DNA from: E44-bin89 sp034409565
Lineage (GTDB): Bacteria > Chloroflexota > Dehalococcoidia > Dehalococcoidales > RBG-16-60-22
Length of the DNA stretch: 64,000 bases
NCBI GenBank assembly: GCA_034409565.1
Contig: DAOUMS010000001.1
Location: 1-64,000, forward strand
Direction of reading: 5' to 3'
Position 1 is the stretch's first letter; each line of letters begins with the position of its first letter. A program made the position numbers and the translations under genes. A model generated the notes under the pieces. That model was not told the DNA's origin. It worked only from the letters and a program-made list of their open reading frames with translations, and did not search any database. Shown here in pieces: positions 51,865 through 60,020 of the stretch.

Positions 51865-53127
51865 ATGAGAGCGTCATTAACCGGTGATAGAATTGATGGC
51901 CTGGTGGAGCAGGCGGTCTTCGGCGATGAGGCGGTCAGGGAGGGAAGCCGACGGCAGATTCGGGAGCTGGCGGAGTCCCGGGGCATTTATGCCGCGAGCA
52001 TTCAGGGCCTGTACGAGGCTGCCGGGAAAGGGGCTTACCACCATAAAACCGTTCCGGCGATTAACATCCGCGGCCTGACCTATGAGGTGGCCCGGGCCGT
52101 TTTCCGCGCTGCGCTGAAACATAAGGTCGGTGCCTTTATCTTCGAAATCGCGCGCTCTGAGGTAGGCTATACCAAGCAGAGGCCGGCGGAATATGCCGCC
52201 TGCCTGCTGGCGGCGGCCATCAGGGAGGGCTTTCAGGGCCCCGTTTTCATACAGGGCGACCATTTTCAGATGAACCGGAAGAGGTACAGTGCCGGCCCGG
52301 AGCAGGAGACGGAGGCCATCAAGGGGTTAATACGTGAGGCGGTTAGCGCTGGCTTTTATAATATTGATATTGATGCCTCCACTCTGGTTGATATAGAAAA
52401 GGAAAGCCTGGAACAGCAGCAGGCGGAGAACTGCCGTGTCACCGCGGACATGACCGGGTTCATCCGCAGCATCGAGCCGGAGGGGGTTACCATATCAGTC
52501 GGTGGCGAAATCGGGGAGGTCGGCAAGGAAAACAGTACGGTGGCCGACCTCAGAGCGTTTATGAGCGGATACCGCGCCCGACTGGGGTCGGACCGCAAGG
52601 GGATTTCCAAAATCAGCGTGCAGACCGGCACCACGCATGGTGGGGTGGTCCTGCCGGACGGGAAAATCGCCAGCGTAAACCTTGACTTCGATACTTTGCA
52701 GGCGCTGTCCAAAGCGGCCCGCGAGGAGTATGGCATGGGGGGCGCCGTGCAGCACGGTGCTTCCACGCTCCCCGATGAGGCCTTTCATCTGTTCCCGGAG
52801 GTCGGCACGGTGGAAGTCCATCTGGCCACGGGATTTCAGAATATTATTTATGACAGCCCTCATTTCCCTCAGGAACTGACGCAGCAAATAAACCGGCACC
52901 TGCTTGAGCAGTACCGCGACGAGAGAAAGTCGGGCGATACTGATGACCAGTTCCTGTACAAAACGCGCAAGAAAGCCTTTGGCGATTTCAAGAAAGAAAT
53001 GTGGAGCCTGCCCGCAGACAATCTGAAGGGAATCGCGGAAACGCTCGAGGAGCGCTTTGCCCAGCTCTTCCAGAAACTGAACGTGGTTGACACCGTGGCG
53101 CTGGTAAAGAAGTACGTGGTTAAATAA
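51865..53127 (+). CDS. class II fructose-bisphosphate aldolase family protein
   Basis: A zinc-dependent class II aldolase of about 420 residues, longer than the usual 285-350. FIQGDHFQMN holds the catalytic Asp and a zinc His; GGEIGEVG, VQTGTTHGG and VQHGASTLPD supply the remaining metal and phosphate-binding residues. The extra length is an N-terminal helix region (1-45) and a C-terminal helical tail after about 350. GGGGGAG lies 4 bases before the ATG at 51865; an earlier in-frame GTG overlaps the PFK stop. The tight link to PFK supports fructose-1,6-bisphosphate as substrate; tagatose bisphosphate is an alternative. Confidence 0.85.
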   Translation: MRASLTGDRIDGLVEQAVFGDEAVREGSRRQIRELAESRGIYAASIQGLYEAAGKGAYHHKTVPAINIRGLTYEVARAVFRAALKHKVGAFIFEIARSEVGYTKQRPAEYAACLLAAAIREGFQGPVFIQGDHFQMNRKRYSAGPEQETEAIKGLIREAVSAGFYNIDIDASTLVDIEKESLEQQQAENCRVTADMTGFIRSIEPEGVTISVGGEIGEVGKENSTVADLRAFMSGYRARLGSDRKGISKISVQTGTTHGGVVLPDGKIASVNLDFDTLQALSKAAREEYGMGGAVQHGASTLPDEAFHLFPEVGTVEVHLATGFQNIIYDSPHFPQELTQQINRHLLEQYRDERKSGDTDDQFLYKTRKKAFGDFKKEMWSLPADNLKGIAETLEERFAQLFQKLNVVDTVALVKKYVVK

Positions 53128-53163
53128 ACACCGTATCCGGCTTATTCCTGTTCAGGTTATTTC

Positions 53164-54165
53164 TCAGTAGTCTTCTAGGAATCTCAGCTTGTCCAGTCGG
53201 TCAAAGTTGTGCATGGCTTCAACCCAGCGTACCGTGCCGGAGCTGGAGCGCATGGCCAGAGACTGGGTGGCGGCACCGCCACTGAAATACCGTACGCCCT
53301 CCAGTAGCTCGCCGGTGCTGACCCCGGTGGCGGCGAAAAACACGTCATCACTGTTTATCAGGTCGTCGGTGTAGTAGACCTTGTCAAGGTCAATCCCGGC
53401 GGCCAGAGCGGCATCCCGTTCCTTTTCGTTCCGTGGCCAGGCCTTGCCCTGGATGATACCGCCAATGCATTTTATGGCCGCGGCGGTAAGTACGCCCTCG
53501 GGTGTACCACCGATACCCATCAGAACATCCACTCCGGTCTCGGGCAGCGCCGCCTGAATTCCCGCCGCCAGGTCGCCGGCAGGTATCAATTTCACCCGTG
53601 CGCCGGCGCTTCTTATTTCGGAAAGTAATTGCTCGTGGCGCGGCCTGTCCAGGACCACCACCGTCAGGTCGGAGACGTTTCGTTTCTTGGCCTGGGCGAT
53701 GTTTCTCAAATTCTTCTCGACCGGCGCATTAATATTGACCACGTCTTTGGCCTCCGGGCCGGTGGCAATTTTATCCATGTAGACAAACTGTCTCGGACAG
53801 TTGATGGTGCCCCGGGCAGAAAGTGCTACCGCCGAGATGGCCCCAGGAAGGCCATTGGCCACCAGCGTGGTACCGTCAACCGGGTCAACCGCGATGTCCA
53901 CCTTAAGCTCAGAACCATCGCCGATGCGCTCGCCGATATACAGCATGGGAGCTTCGTCCTTCTCTCCCTCGCCAATGACCACGATACCATCCATGCTGAC
54001 ATGGCCAAGAGCAATACGCATGGCGTCCACGGCTGCCTGATCCACCAGTTCCTTCTTGCCCCTGCCTAGAAGGCGGGCCGAGGCCATGGCGGCCGACTCG
54101 GTGGCGCGCACCAGCTCCATGGCGATGTTACGTTCAATCGGCCGACGGGATCGCTCACTTTCCAT
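53164..54165 (-). CDS. glpX: fructose-1,6-bisphosphatase class II (GlpX)
   Basis: A 333-residue GlpX phosphatase that completes the gluconeogenic branch. MELVRATESAAMASARLLGRG aligns with the start of E. coli GlpX. VVIGEGEKDEAPMLYIGE and VDIAVDPVDGTTLVANG carry the metal-binding Asp and Glu of the lithium-sensitive phosphatase fold; GIGGTPEGVLTAAAIKC is also conserved. In-frame ATGs occur at 54183 and 54165; alignment with GlpX favours 54165, but the upstream one overlaps the hydrolase stop and may be used for coupling. It is convergent with the PFK-aldolase pair. Confidence 0.93.
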   Translation of the reverse strand: MESERSRRPIERNIAMELVRATESAAMASARLLGRGKKELVDQAAVDAMRIALGHVSMDGIVVIGEGEKDEAPMLYIGERIGDGSELKVDIAVDPVDGTTLVANGLPGAISAVALSARGTINCPRQFVYMDKIATGPEAKDVVNINAPVEKNLRNIAQAKKRNVSDLTVVVLDRPRHEQLLSEIRSAGARVKLIPAGDLAAGIQAALPETGVDVLMGIGGTPEGVLTAAAIKCIGGIIQGKAWPRNEKERDAALAAGIDLDKVYYTDDLINSDDVFFAATGVSTGELLEGVRYFSGGAATQSLAMRSSSGTVRWVEAMHNFDRLDKLRFLEDY

Positions 54166-54167
54166 AT

Positions 54168-55001
54168 TTATCGTACCGCCCATTTTCCCGACTCGACGGC
54201 GGTGAGAAAGTCGAGCAGTGCCTGGTTAAAGATAGCCGGCTCTTCCAGATTGATGACATGGCCGGACTGGGGCAAGACCAGCAGACCGGCGCCGGGCATA
54301 TGTTTTTTCATAATCAGTGCCGGGTCGATGCACATCTCGTCCTCATCACCTATCATGATGAGCGTCGGTATTTTCAGCTTTTTGAGCTTGGCTTCAAGTT
54401 CGGAAACAGGAGGCCGCTTGATGATGACCTCCCGGATAAGGTGGGCCGAGCCTTCATTAGAGTGGGCGGCAAGTTCGTCGATAAACTCCTGCCAGCCACG
54501 CGGGTCTTTTCGCTGCAACTGGATGCGGTTGGGCTCGTGGGCATACCGCTCGGCCAGTACCTTCCAGCCCGTTGTTTCGACCTGCTGGGCGAGGCCTTCC
54601 AGTTTGGGCACAAAGGTGTCCCGGCCGGTGGTGCCGGCGCCCGAGGCAGCGATAATCAGGGCTCTGGTCATTTCCGGGTGGGCAATGCCGAAATTAAGGG
54701 CAATATTGCCTCCCAGAGAACAGCCGCCCACGTAAGCTTCTTTTATACCGAGGTGCCTTAGCAGCTGGTACAGGTCCTCAACGAGTATATCCTGTGAGTA
54801 GTCGGACGCTTTTCTTGGCACATCAGACGGCGGGAAACCGCGGTGGTTGTAGGTGATTACCTGGTAGCGCCTCGAGAAGAACCTCACCTGGGGCTCCCAG
54901 CTCTGATATGCTCCACCAAATTCATGGCTCAAGACCAGTGGAAAGCCGTCTCCGGTGACTTCATAGTAGATATTGACTCCGTTAATCTTTGCTGTGGGCA
55001 T
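54168..55001 (-). CDS. alpha/beta hydrolase
   Basis: A 277-residue alpha/beta-hydrolase fold enzyme. Landmarks are LVLSHEFGGAYQSW (oxyanion HG region, here HEFGG), YNHRGFPPSD, the nucleophile elbow VGGCSLGGNIAL with Ser, MIGDEDEMC with the acid, and LPQSGHVINLEEP with the catalytic His. It has the pattern of haloperoxidase or 3-oxoadipate enol-lactonase-like enzymes. The nucleophile elbow GCSLG has the expected GxSxG form. Its stop is next to the glpX start, so they form an operon. The substrate is unknown. Confidence 0.87.
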   Translation of the reverse strand: MPTAKINGVNIYYEVTGDGFPLVLSHEFGGAYQSWEPQVRFFSRRYQVITYNHRGFPPSDVPRKASDYSQDILVEDLYQLLRHLGIKEAYVGGCSLGGNIALNFGIAHPEMTRALIIAASGAGTTGRDTFVPKLEGLAQQVETTGWKVLAERYAHEPNRIQLQRKDPRGWQEFIDELAAHSNEGSAHLIREVIIKRPPVSELEAKLKKLKIPTLIMIGDEDEMCIDPALIMKKHMPGAGLLVLPQSGHVINLEEPAIFNQALLDFLTAVESGKWAVR

Positions 55002-55063
55002 ATTGTCGCCTCCTCAGTGCTGCCTCTATCATTTGGAATTATAAATAAGAGGCAATTTCTGTA

Positions 55064-55092
55064 ATCTTATCCTTTCAAAGTGTTACTGTCAA
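55064..55092 (-). promoter_or_regulatory. sigma70-type promoter of the hydrolase-glpX operon
   Basis: Minus strand TTGACA (55087-55092), exactly 17 bases, TAAGAT (55064-55069). A perfect TATAAT also occurs at 55029-55034 region on the minus strand but lacks a good -35 box. Confidence 0.55.
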
Positions 55093-55179
55093 TGAGGGGG
55101 GAATACCGCTTTTGTGGCAGGTGGATTAGTGATAAAATGAGGCGTAAAACTTGGCAATGAGGTAAGGAGGAGCACTATC

Positions 55180-56175
55180 ATGAAATACCGGAAGCTGGGC
55201 AGGACGGGCCTGCTGGTATCTGAAATCTGTCTAGGCACGATGACCTTTGGCAATCAAGTAAATGAAGCGGAATCCATAAAGCTGACAAAGTGGGCGCTTG
55301 ATGCCGGTATCAACTTCGTTGATACTGCCGACCAGTATGTTAACGGTCTGAGCGAGGAGATTGTGGGCAAGGCGCTCAAGGGGGTGCGGCATAACATGGT
55401 GCTGGCCACCAAGGTAGGCGGCTGGCAGTCAGGGCCGACGGTGAACGATATTGGCACGTCGCGGAAGCACATTATGGACGGAATCGAAGGCAGTCTGCGC
55501 CGGCTGGGGACTGACTATATCGATATTTTCTATACCCATCGCTGGGACCATGCTACGCCGATAGATGAGACGCTGCGTGCGCTGGACGACCTGGTGCACC
55601 AGGGTAAGGTGCGCTACATCGGCTGCTCTAACTATCTTGTCTGGCAGCTCTGTAAAGCGCTCTGGGTGAGCGATGTGCTGAATCTGGCACGGTATGACTG
55701 TACGCAGCCGCCGTACAACCTGGTTACCAGGGGTGTTGAGGACGAGATGCTGACTCTCTGTGCCAATGAAGAGGTCGGGGTCTGTGCCTACAATCCGCTC
55801 GCCGGCGGCCTGCTTACTGGCAAGCATGACCCGAACAAGCCACCGGCTGAGGGCACACGGTTCGGCAACAAAATGATGGGCAAGATGTACAGCAACCGCT
55901 ACTGGCTGCCCAGTGATTTCGAGGCGGTGGCCCGTTTCAAGGAGATTACCCGGAAGCACGGGCGGAGCATGGCCCAGTTCGCCCTCGCCTGGATACTGAA
56001 CAACAAGGCGATTACCTCCGTCATCTGTGGTGCCACCTCGATAAAGCAGCTGGAAGAGAATATCGGCGCAATAGAGCTGACCCTGGCCGAAGATGAACTG
56101 AAGGCCTGCAACGAGGTGTGGGACCAGCTCCGGCCGCCCCGGTTTTTCTACGGGGCACAGCAGCTCTACCGTTAA
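55180..56175 (+). CDS. aldo/keto reductase
   Basis: A 331-residue NADPH-dependent AKR. MKYRKLGRTGLLVSEICLGTMTFG is the typical start; FVDTADQYVNGLSEEIVGKAL carries the catalytic Asp and Tyr, MVLATKVGG the Lys, and DIFYTHRWDHATPI the His. The C-terminal AITSVICGATSIKQLEENIGA binds the cofactor. It resembles the YajO/Tas-like group that reduces aldehydes or ketones. AAGGAGG precedes the ATG. It is convergent with an amidohydrolase, with a 1-base gap. Confidence 0.92.
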   Translation: MKYRKLGRTGLLVSEICLGTMTFGNQVNEAESIKLTKWALDAGINFVDTADQYVNGLSEEIVGKALKGVRHNMVLATKVGGWQSGPTVNDIGTSRKHIMDGIEGSLRRLGTDYIDIFYTHRWDHATPIDETLRALDDLVHQGKVRYIGCSNYLVWQLCKALWVSDVLNLARYDCTQPPYNLVTRGVEDEMLTLCANEEVGVCAYNPLAGGLLTGKHDPNKPPAEGTRFGNKMMGKMYSNRYWLPSDFEAVARFKEITRKHGRSMAQFALAWILNNKAITSVICGATSIKQLEENIGAIELTLAEDELKACNEVWDQLRPPRFFYGAQQLYR

Positions 56176-56176
56176 T

Positions 56177-57340
56177 TCAGCTTGCTTTTGGGGGCAGGGC
56201 CACGGGCTCGGCTTTTATCACCTTGCCGTCCTTCACGGCGGTAACCGGCATGAGCAATTTATCTGCCTTTAAGGTCTCTCCCGGCGAGTCGATGAACGTC
56301 CAGGCGCCGGACTTGAGTTCCAGAATGGAGACATCCGCCGCCATGCCCGGCTTGAGGCTGCCAATCCTAGCCTCTTCATGAATGGCGCGTGCCGGGTTGA
56401 TGGTGGTCATAGCCACCACCTGCTTCAGGTCCAGCCCCAGGGCCATGAATTTGGACATATTGACCGGGAGGCTGAATGTCCGGTCTTTCAGGCAGCGGTG
56501 GTTGAGGTCGGTGCTGATGTTGGTCGGTGATATGCCCTCTGCCAGGCATTTGCGGGCCACGGCAAAGGAGAGATTGTTCCGTCCGGTAGCCGGGTCCAGT
56601 ATGACCCCTCGCTTCATGGCCGCCTTCAATTCCGGCACTATCGTGCCGTCAGGACGCATGACACTGCCCTGATTGCCGGAATACACATGGGCTAGAATAT
56701 CGCCGGCCTCCATCACGGAAAGGCATTCCTGGGTTAGAGACGCCGGCACCTGATTATCCGTGTCACCGATGTGGACCATAATCGGCAGGCGGAACTGCCC
56801 GGCGATTTTCTTGGCGGTCTTGACCACTTCAATGCCGTCGCTGGTGACGAGCTTGCCCACCAGGCGCAGTTTGACGCCCTTGATGACACTCTTGTTGGCT
56901 TCAATGGTCGCGGCCATGGCGTCCAGGTTCACTTCGTCCCAGTCTTTCAGTTCCGGCTCGGGAATCAAACCGTAAGAGCACAGGTGCAGAAAGCAGAAAA
57001 CTTTGGTTCGGCCGGTGGGGAAGATGTGTTTGGGAAACGCGGCAAAAGTGGCCGAGCCAGCGCTGCCCCCATCCACCACCGTGGTCACGGCGTGTTTCAC
57101 CCCGGCGACGTCAGGCTCAACGGCAATCGGCATGATGCTATCGAAAACGTGGACATGCGCATCAATAAGCCCCGGGGTGACTATCTTGCCCTTGGCGTCG
57201 ATAGTTTGCTTGCCTTCCTGGGGAGGGATGTCCCTGGACACGGCGGCAATCTTGTCTTTGTTTATGGCGACGTCCATGGTGCCATCAATATTCTGTGCCG
57301 GGTCGATTACTCTCCCGCCTTTTATCAATATGTCATACAT
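56177..57340 (-). CDS. amidohydrolase/deacetylase family metallohydrolase (dihydroorotase-like)
   Basis: A 387-residue amidohydrolase with a beta-sandwich (MYDILIKGGRVIDPAQNIDG) around a TIM barrel. DAHVHVFD provides the HxH metal ligands, VIKGVKLRLVGKLV may hold a carboxylated Lys, PIMVHIGDTD and ILAHVYSG give later His ligands, and STDLNHRC the final Asp. The pattern resembles the COG3964 group (EF0837, Atu3266), whose members cleave N-acetyl or O-acetyl substrates such as acetyl-(R)-mandelate. Substrate prediction remains loose. It is divergent from an SDR gene. Confidence 0.85.
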   Translation of the reverse strand: MYDILIKGGRVIDPAQNIDGTMDVAINKDKIAAVSRDIPPQEGKQTIDAKGKIVTPGLIDAHVHVFDSIMPIAVEPDVAGVKHAVTTVVDGGSAGSATFAAFPKHIFPTGRTKVFCFLHLCSYGLIPEPELKDWDEVNLDAMAATIEANKSVIKGVKLRLVGKLVTSDGIEVVKTAKKIAGQFRLPIMVHIGDTDNQVPASLTQECLSVMEAGDILAHVYSGNQGSVMRPDGTIVPELKAAMKRGVILDPATGRNNLSFAVARKCLAEGISPTNISTDLNHRCLKDRTFSLPVNMSKFMALGLDLKQVVAMTTINPARAIHEEARIGSLKPGMAADVSILELKSGAWTFIDSPGETLKADKLLMPVTAVKDGKVIKAEPVALPPKAS

Positions 57341-57401
57341 GGCAGGCCTCCTTATTATTTGCCGTATATCTTACCACAACTTTCAATCAAATAATAAATT
57401 T

Positions 57402-57410
57402 TGCTATAAT
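57402..57410 (+). promoter_or_regulatory. extended -10 promoter element for the SDR-Ldh_2-corrinoid operon
   Basis: TGC-TATAAT (TATAAT at 57405-57410) forms an extended -10 box. The -35 region is weak (TTTCAA at 57381-57386, 18-base spacer). Transcription would start near 57417, about 42 bases before the SDR ATG. Confidence 0.5.
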
Positions 57411-57458
57411 GCGGACGAGCGCTGTTTCGCTATTCAAGTTTTATTTATAGGGGGAACC

Positions 57459-58250
57459 ATGAGCGCGCAAACACTGAAGGACAGGATTGCCATCGTTACC
57501 GGGGCCTCGCGGGGGCTGGGGGAGGGAATCGCAAAGGCCTTGGCTGGAGAAGGTGCCGCCGTGGCGATGTTCAGTCGTGATATCGAGCGCCTGCAGAAAC
57601 ATGCTGACGACCTCAAAGCGCTGGGGCAGAAGGCAGCGGTCTTTGCCGTGGATGTTGCCGATGTGGCGCAGGTGAACCGGGCGGTGAATGAGGTGGTCAG
57701 CCAGTTCGAACGGGTGGACATACTGGTGAACAATGCGGGTATCGCCCCATCAATTCCCTTTGTGGAGATGCCCGATGACGTCCGGGACAGCGTCATTGAC
57801 ATTAACCTGAAAGGGGTCTGGAACTGCACCAGAGCGGTATTACCGCTCATGATAAAGCAGCGCTACGGGAAGGTGATTAATATATCCTCGGTTACCGGGC
57901 CCATGGTCTCGGTCAAGGGAATGACGGCTTACGCGGCATCGAAAGGTGCCGTGTCGGCGTTTACCCGGACGCTGGCTCTTGAGGTGGCGGAGTACGCCAT
58001 CAATGTGAACGCCATCTGTCCCGGCTCATGTGATACACCGCTGTTCCGCAGCGTGGCCAAGAAGAGGGGCTGGGATTCGGCAGATGAGTACGTCAAGCAT
58101 GTCGGTAAGGAAATTCCGCTGGGCCGACTGGGCTCAATGGAGGAGGTGGGAGACCTGGCGGTGTTTCTGGCCTCGGATAAGTCAAAGTATATCACCGGTG
58201 TGGAAGTCGTCATTGACGGTGGTAATATGATTCAAGAGCACAAAGGATAA
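57459..58250 (+). CDS. short-chain dehydrogenase/reductase (SDR)
   Basis: A 263-residue classical SDR. VTGASRGLGEGIAKALAGEGA binds the cofactor, VNNAG marks strand 4, and NISSV with AYAASKGAVSAF supplies Ser, Tyr and Lys. MFSRDIERLQKH after strand 2 suggests NADP. The ATG at 57459 follows GGGG; a longer frame would include promoter sequence. It is the first gene of a tight plus-strand run with Ldh_2 (15 bases later), a corrinoid protein and a UroD-like protein. Confidence 0.9.
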   Translation: MSAQTLKDRIAIVTGASRGLGEGIAKALAGEGAAVAMFSRDIERLQKHADDLKALGQKAAVFAVDVADVAQVNRAVNEVVSQFERVDILVNNAGIAPSIPFVEMPDDVRDSVIDINLKGVWNCTRAVLPLMIKQRYGKVINISSVTGPMVSVKGMTAYAASKGAVSAFTRTLALEVAEYAINVNAICPGSCDTPLFRSVAKKRGWDSADEYVKHVGKEIPLGRLGSMEEVGDLAVFLASDKSKYITGVEVVIDGGNMIQEHKG

Positions 58251-58265
58251 CTTAAAGGAGGCATT

Positions 58266-59360
58266 ATGACACAGGGTGAAGTGAAGGTATCTGAGGCATC
58301 TTTGCGTGAATTCGCTAGAGAGGTCTTCGTAAAGGCAGGCATGCCGCCCAGGGACGCTGATATTGAAGCGGATATGCTGCTCTGGTCAAATTTGCGGGGG
58401 GTTGACTCTCATGGTGTGCTGCGTATTCCCTGGTACGTGGGCAACGTTGACCGCGGCATCATGAATCCAAAGCCGAATATCCGGGTGGTCAAGGAGACAC
58501 CGGCCACCCTGGTGGTCGAGGCCGACCAGGCCTTCGGGCCGGTGGTCACCGTCTTTACCATGAACAAGGTGATGGAGAAGGCGAAAAAGACGGGTATCGG
58601 CTGGGGGTTCATTTGCAACACCACCCACCAGGGTGCCATGGGCTATTATTCGCAGATGGCGGCGAAGAACGATATGGCCGGCATCGTTTTTGTCTGTGGC
58701 CCGCCCAATATGGCCCCCTTTGGCGCCAAAGTAGCCGGCGTATGCAACAACCCGATAACCATCGCCGTACCGGCGAAAAAACACCGCGTGCTGTTCCTCG
58801 ATATGGCAACGAGCGTGGCAGCACGAGGTAAAATCTGGCTGGCGGTGGACAAGGGCATTCCCATACCGGAGGGCTGGGCCATAGATAAGGATGGCAAGCC
58901 CACTACTGACCCCACTCAGGCCGCCGTCTTCCTGCCGGTGGGCGGGCCCAAGGGCTCCGGTTTGTCGCTGATGTTTGAGTGTATCTCCAGCGTCATAGTC
59001 GGCAATGCGCGGCTTGAGACCAAGCTGATGGAGAAAAAGGCCGAGACCACCCAGCCAGCGGCCAAGGGGGCACATCCAGACCATACCCCCCGGCCCATCC
59101 AGAATAGCGTGGTCGCCGCCATCGATATCGGGCAGTTCACCGACGTGGAGAGCTACAAGGAGCACATCGATAACCTCATCGACGGCATAAAGAGGCTGCC
59201 CAAGGCGGAGGGATTTAAAGAGATACTGGTACCGGGCGAACCCGAGGAAAAGACCTTTGACGACCGGGTGAAGAACGGTATCCCCCTCCCCGAGGGGACC
59301 ATCCGCAACCTTAAGGAGGTAGCCGGGCGGTTCGGCGTCAAGCTACCGGCGGGGCTCTAG
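58266..59360 (+). CDS. Ldh_2 family malate/L-lactate dehydrogenase-like oxidoreductase, copy 2
   Basis: A 364-residue Ldh_2 enzyme closely related to the copy at 29830-30939: both share VDSHGVLRIPWY, ETPAT, THQGA(L/M)GYY, NMAPFGA and GIPLPEGTIRNL. It oxidises a 2-hydroxy acid or reduces a 2-keto acid or cyclic imine with NAD(P). A variable region near residues 250-275 (KLMEKKAETTQPAAKG) differs most between copies and may line the substrate site. AAAGGAGG precedes the ATG. It lies between an SDR and a corrinoid protein in one operon. Confidence 0.9.
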   Translation: MTQGEVKVSEASLREFAREVFVKAGMPPRDADIEADMLLWSNLRGVDSHGVLRIPWYVGNVDRGIMNPKPNIRVVKETPATLVVEADQAFGPVVTVFTMNKVMEKAKKTGIGWGFICNTTHQGAMGYYSQMAAKNDMAGIVFVCGPPNMAPFGAKVAGVCNNPITIAVPAKKHRVLFLDMATSVAARGKIWLAVDKGIPIPEGWAIDKDGKPTTDPTQAAVFLPVGGPKGSGLSLMFECISSVIVGNARLETKLMEKKAETTQPAAKGAHPDHTPRPIQNSVVAAIDIGQFTDVESYKEHIDNLIDGIKRLPKAEGFKEILVPGEPEEKTFDDRVKNGIPLPEGTIRNLKEVAGRFGVKLPAGL

Positions 59361-59376
59361 ACGAAAGGAGTATCAG

Positions 59377-60012
59377 GTGGACCTGGAAGAGTTGAGTCGG
59401 GCCGTGGTCACCGGCGATATTGACGTTGCTGAGGAGTTGACAAAAAAGGCTCTCGGCAGCAATATTCCGGTGGCTGACATTCTGCATACGGGGCTGGTCC
59501 CCGGCCTGCGGCAGGTCGGCGAGCTTTTTGAAAAAGGGGAGTACTATCTACCTGAGCTAATCGTCTCCGGAGATGCCGTGGCCAAGGCGCTGGATTATCT
59601 CAAGCCGCTGATGGGGCAGGAAGGCGCCTCATACATGGGCAGATACCTTATCGGCACGGTGCAGGGTGATATCCATGACCTGGGCAAGAACATCGTCATC
59701 ATGATGCTGAAGGGAAATGGCTGGGAGGTAACCGACCTGGGTGTGGACGTTTCCCCGGAAGAGTTTTGCGTGGCGGTGTCCGGCGGCGGCTATGACATTG
59801 TCGGCCTGTCTTCACTGCTGACGATGACCATGCCCAATGCTGGCCGGATTATCGACGCTCTGAAGGCGGCCGGTCTCAGGGACAGGGTGAAGATAATGGT
59901 TGGTGGGGCGCCGACCACCGCGGAGTGGGCGGCTCAGATTGGTGCCGATGCCCATGCCAAGGACGGCCCCATGGCCGCCATCGTGGCGGCAAAACTGGTG
60001 GGAAAATCGTAG
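59377..60012 (+). CDS. corrinoid (B12-binding) methyltransferase cognate protein
   Basis: A 211-residue corrinoid protein of the MtaC/MtbC/MttC type. The N-terminal helical cap domain (about 1-85, with GEYYLPELIVSGDAV) is followed by the B12 Rossmann domain: GDIHDLGKNIV holds the DxHxxG motif whose His ligates cobalt from below, and SSLLTMTMPN and VMVGGAPTT-like IMVGGAPTT complete the site. Such proteins carry a methyl group between a substrate methyltransferase and an acceptor enzyme. The start is a GTG after AAAGGAG. The next gene is a UroD-like protein, the usual acceptor partner. Confidence 0.92.
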   Translation: MDLEELSRAVVTGDIDVAEELTKKALGSNIPVADILHTGLVPGLRQVGELFEKGEYYLPELIVSGDAVAKALDYLKPLMGQEGASYMGRYLIGTVQGDIHDLGKNIVIMMLKGNGWEVTDLGVDVSPEEFCVAVSGGGYDIVGLSSLLTMTMPNAGRIIDALKAAGLRDRVKIMVGGAPTTAEWAAQIGADAHAKDGPMAAIVAAKLVGKS

Positions 60013-60020
60013 GCGTGAAC

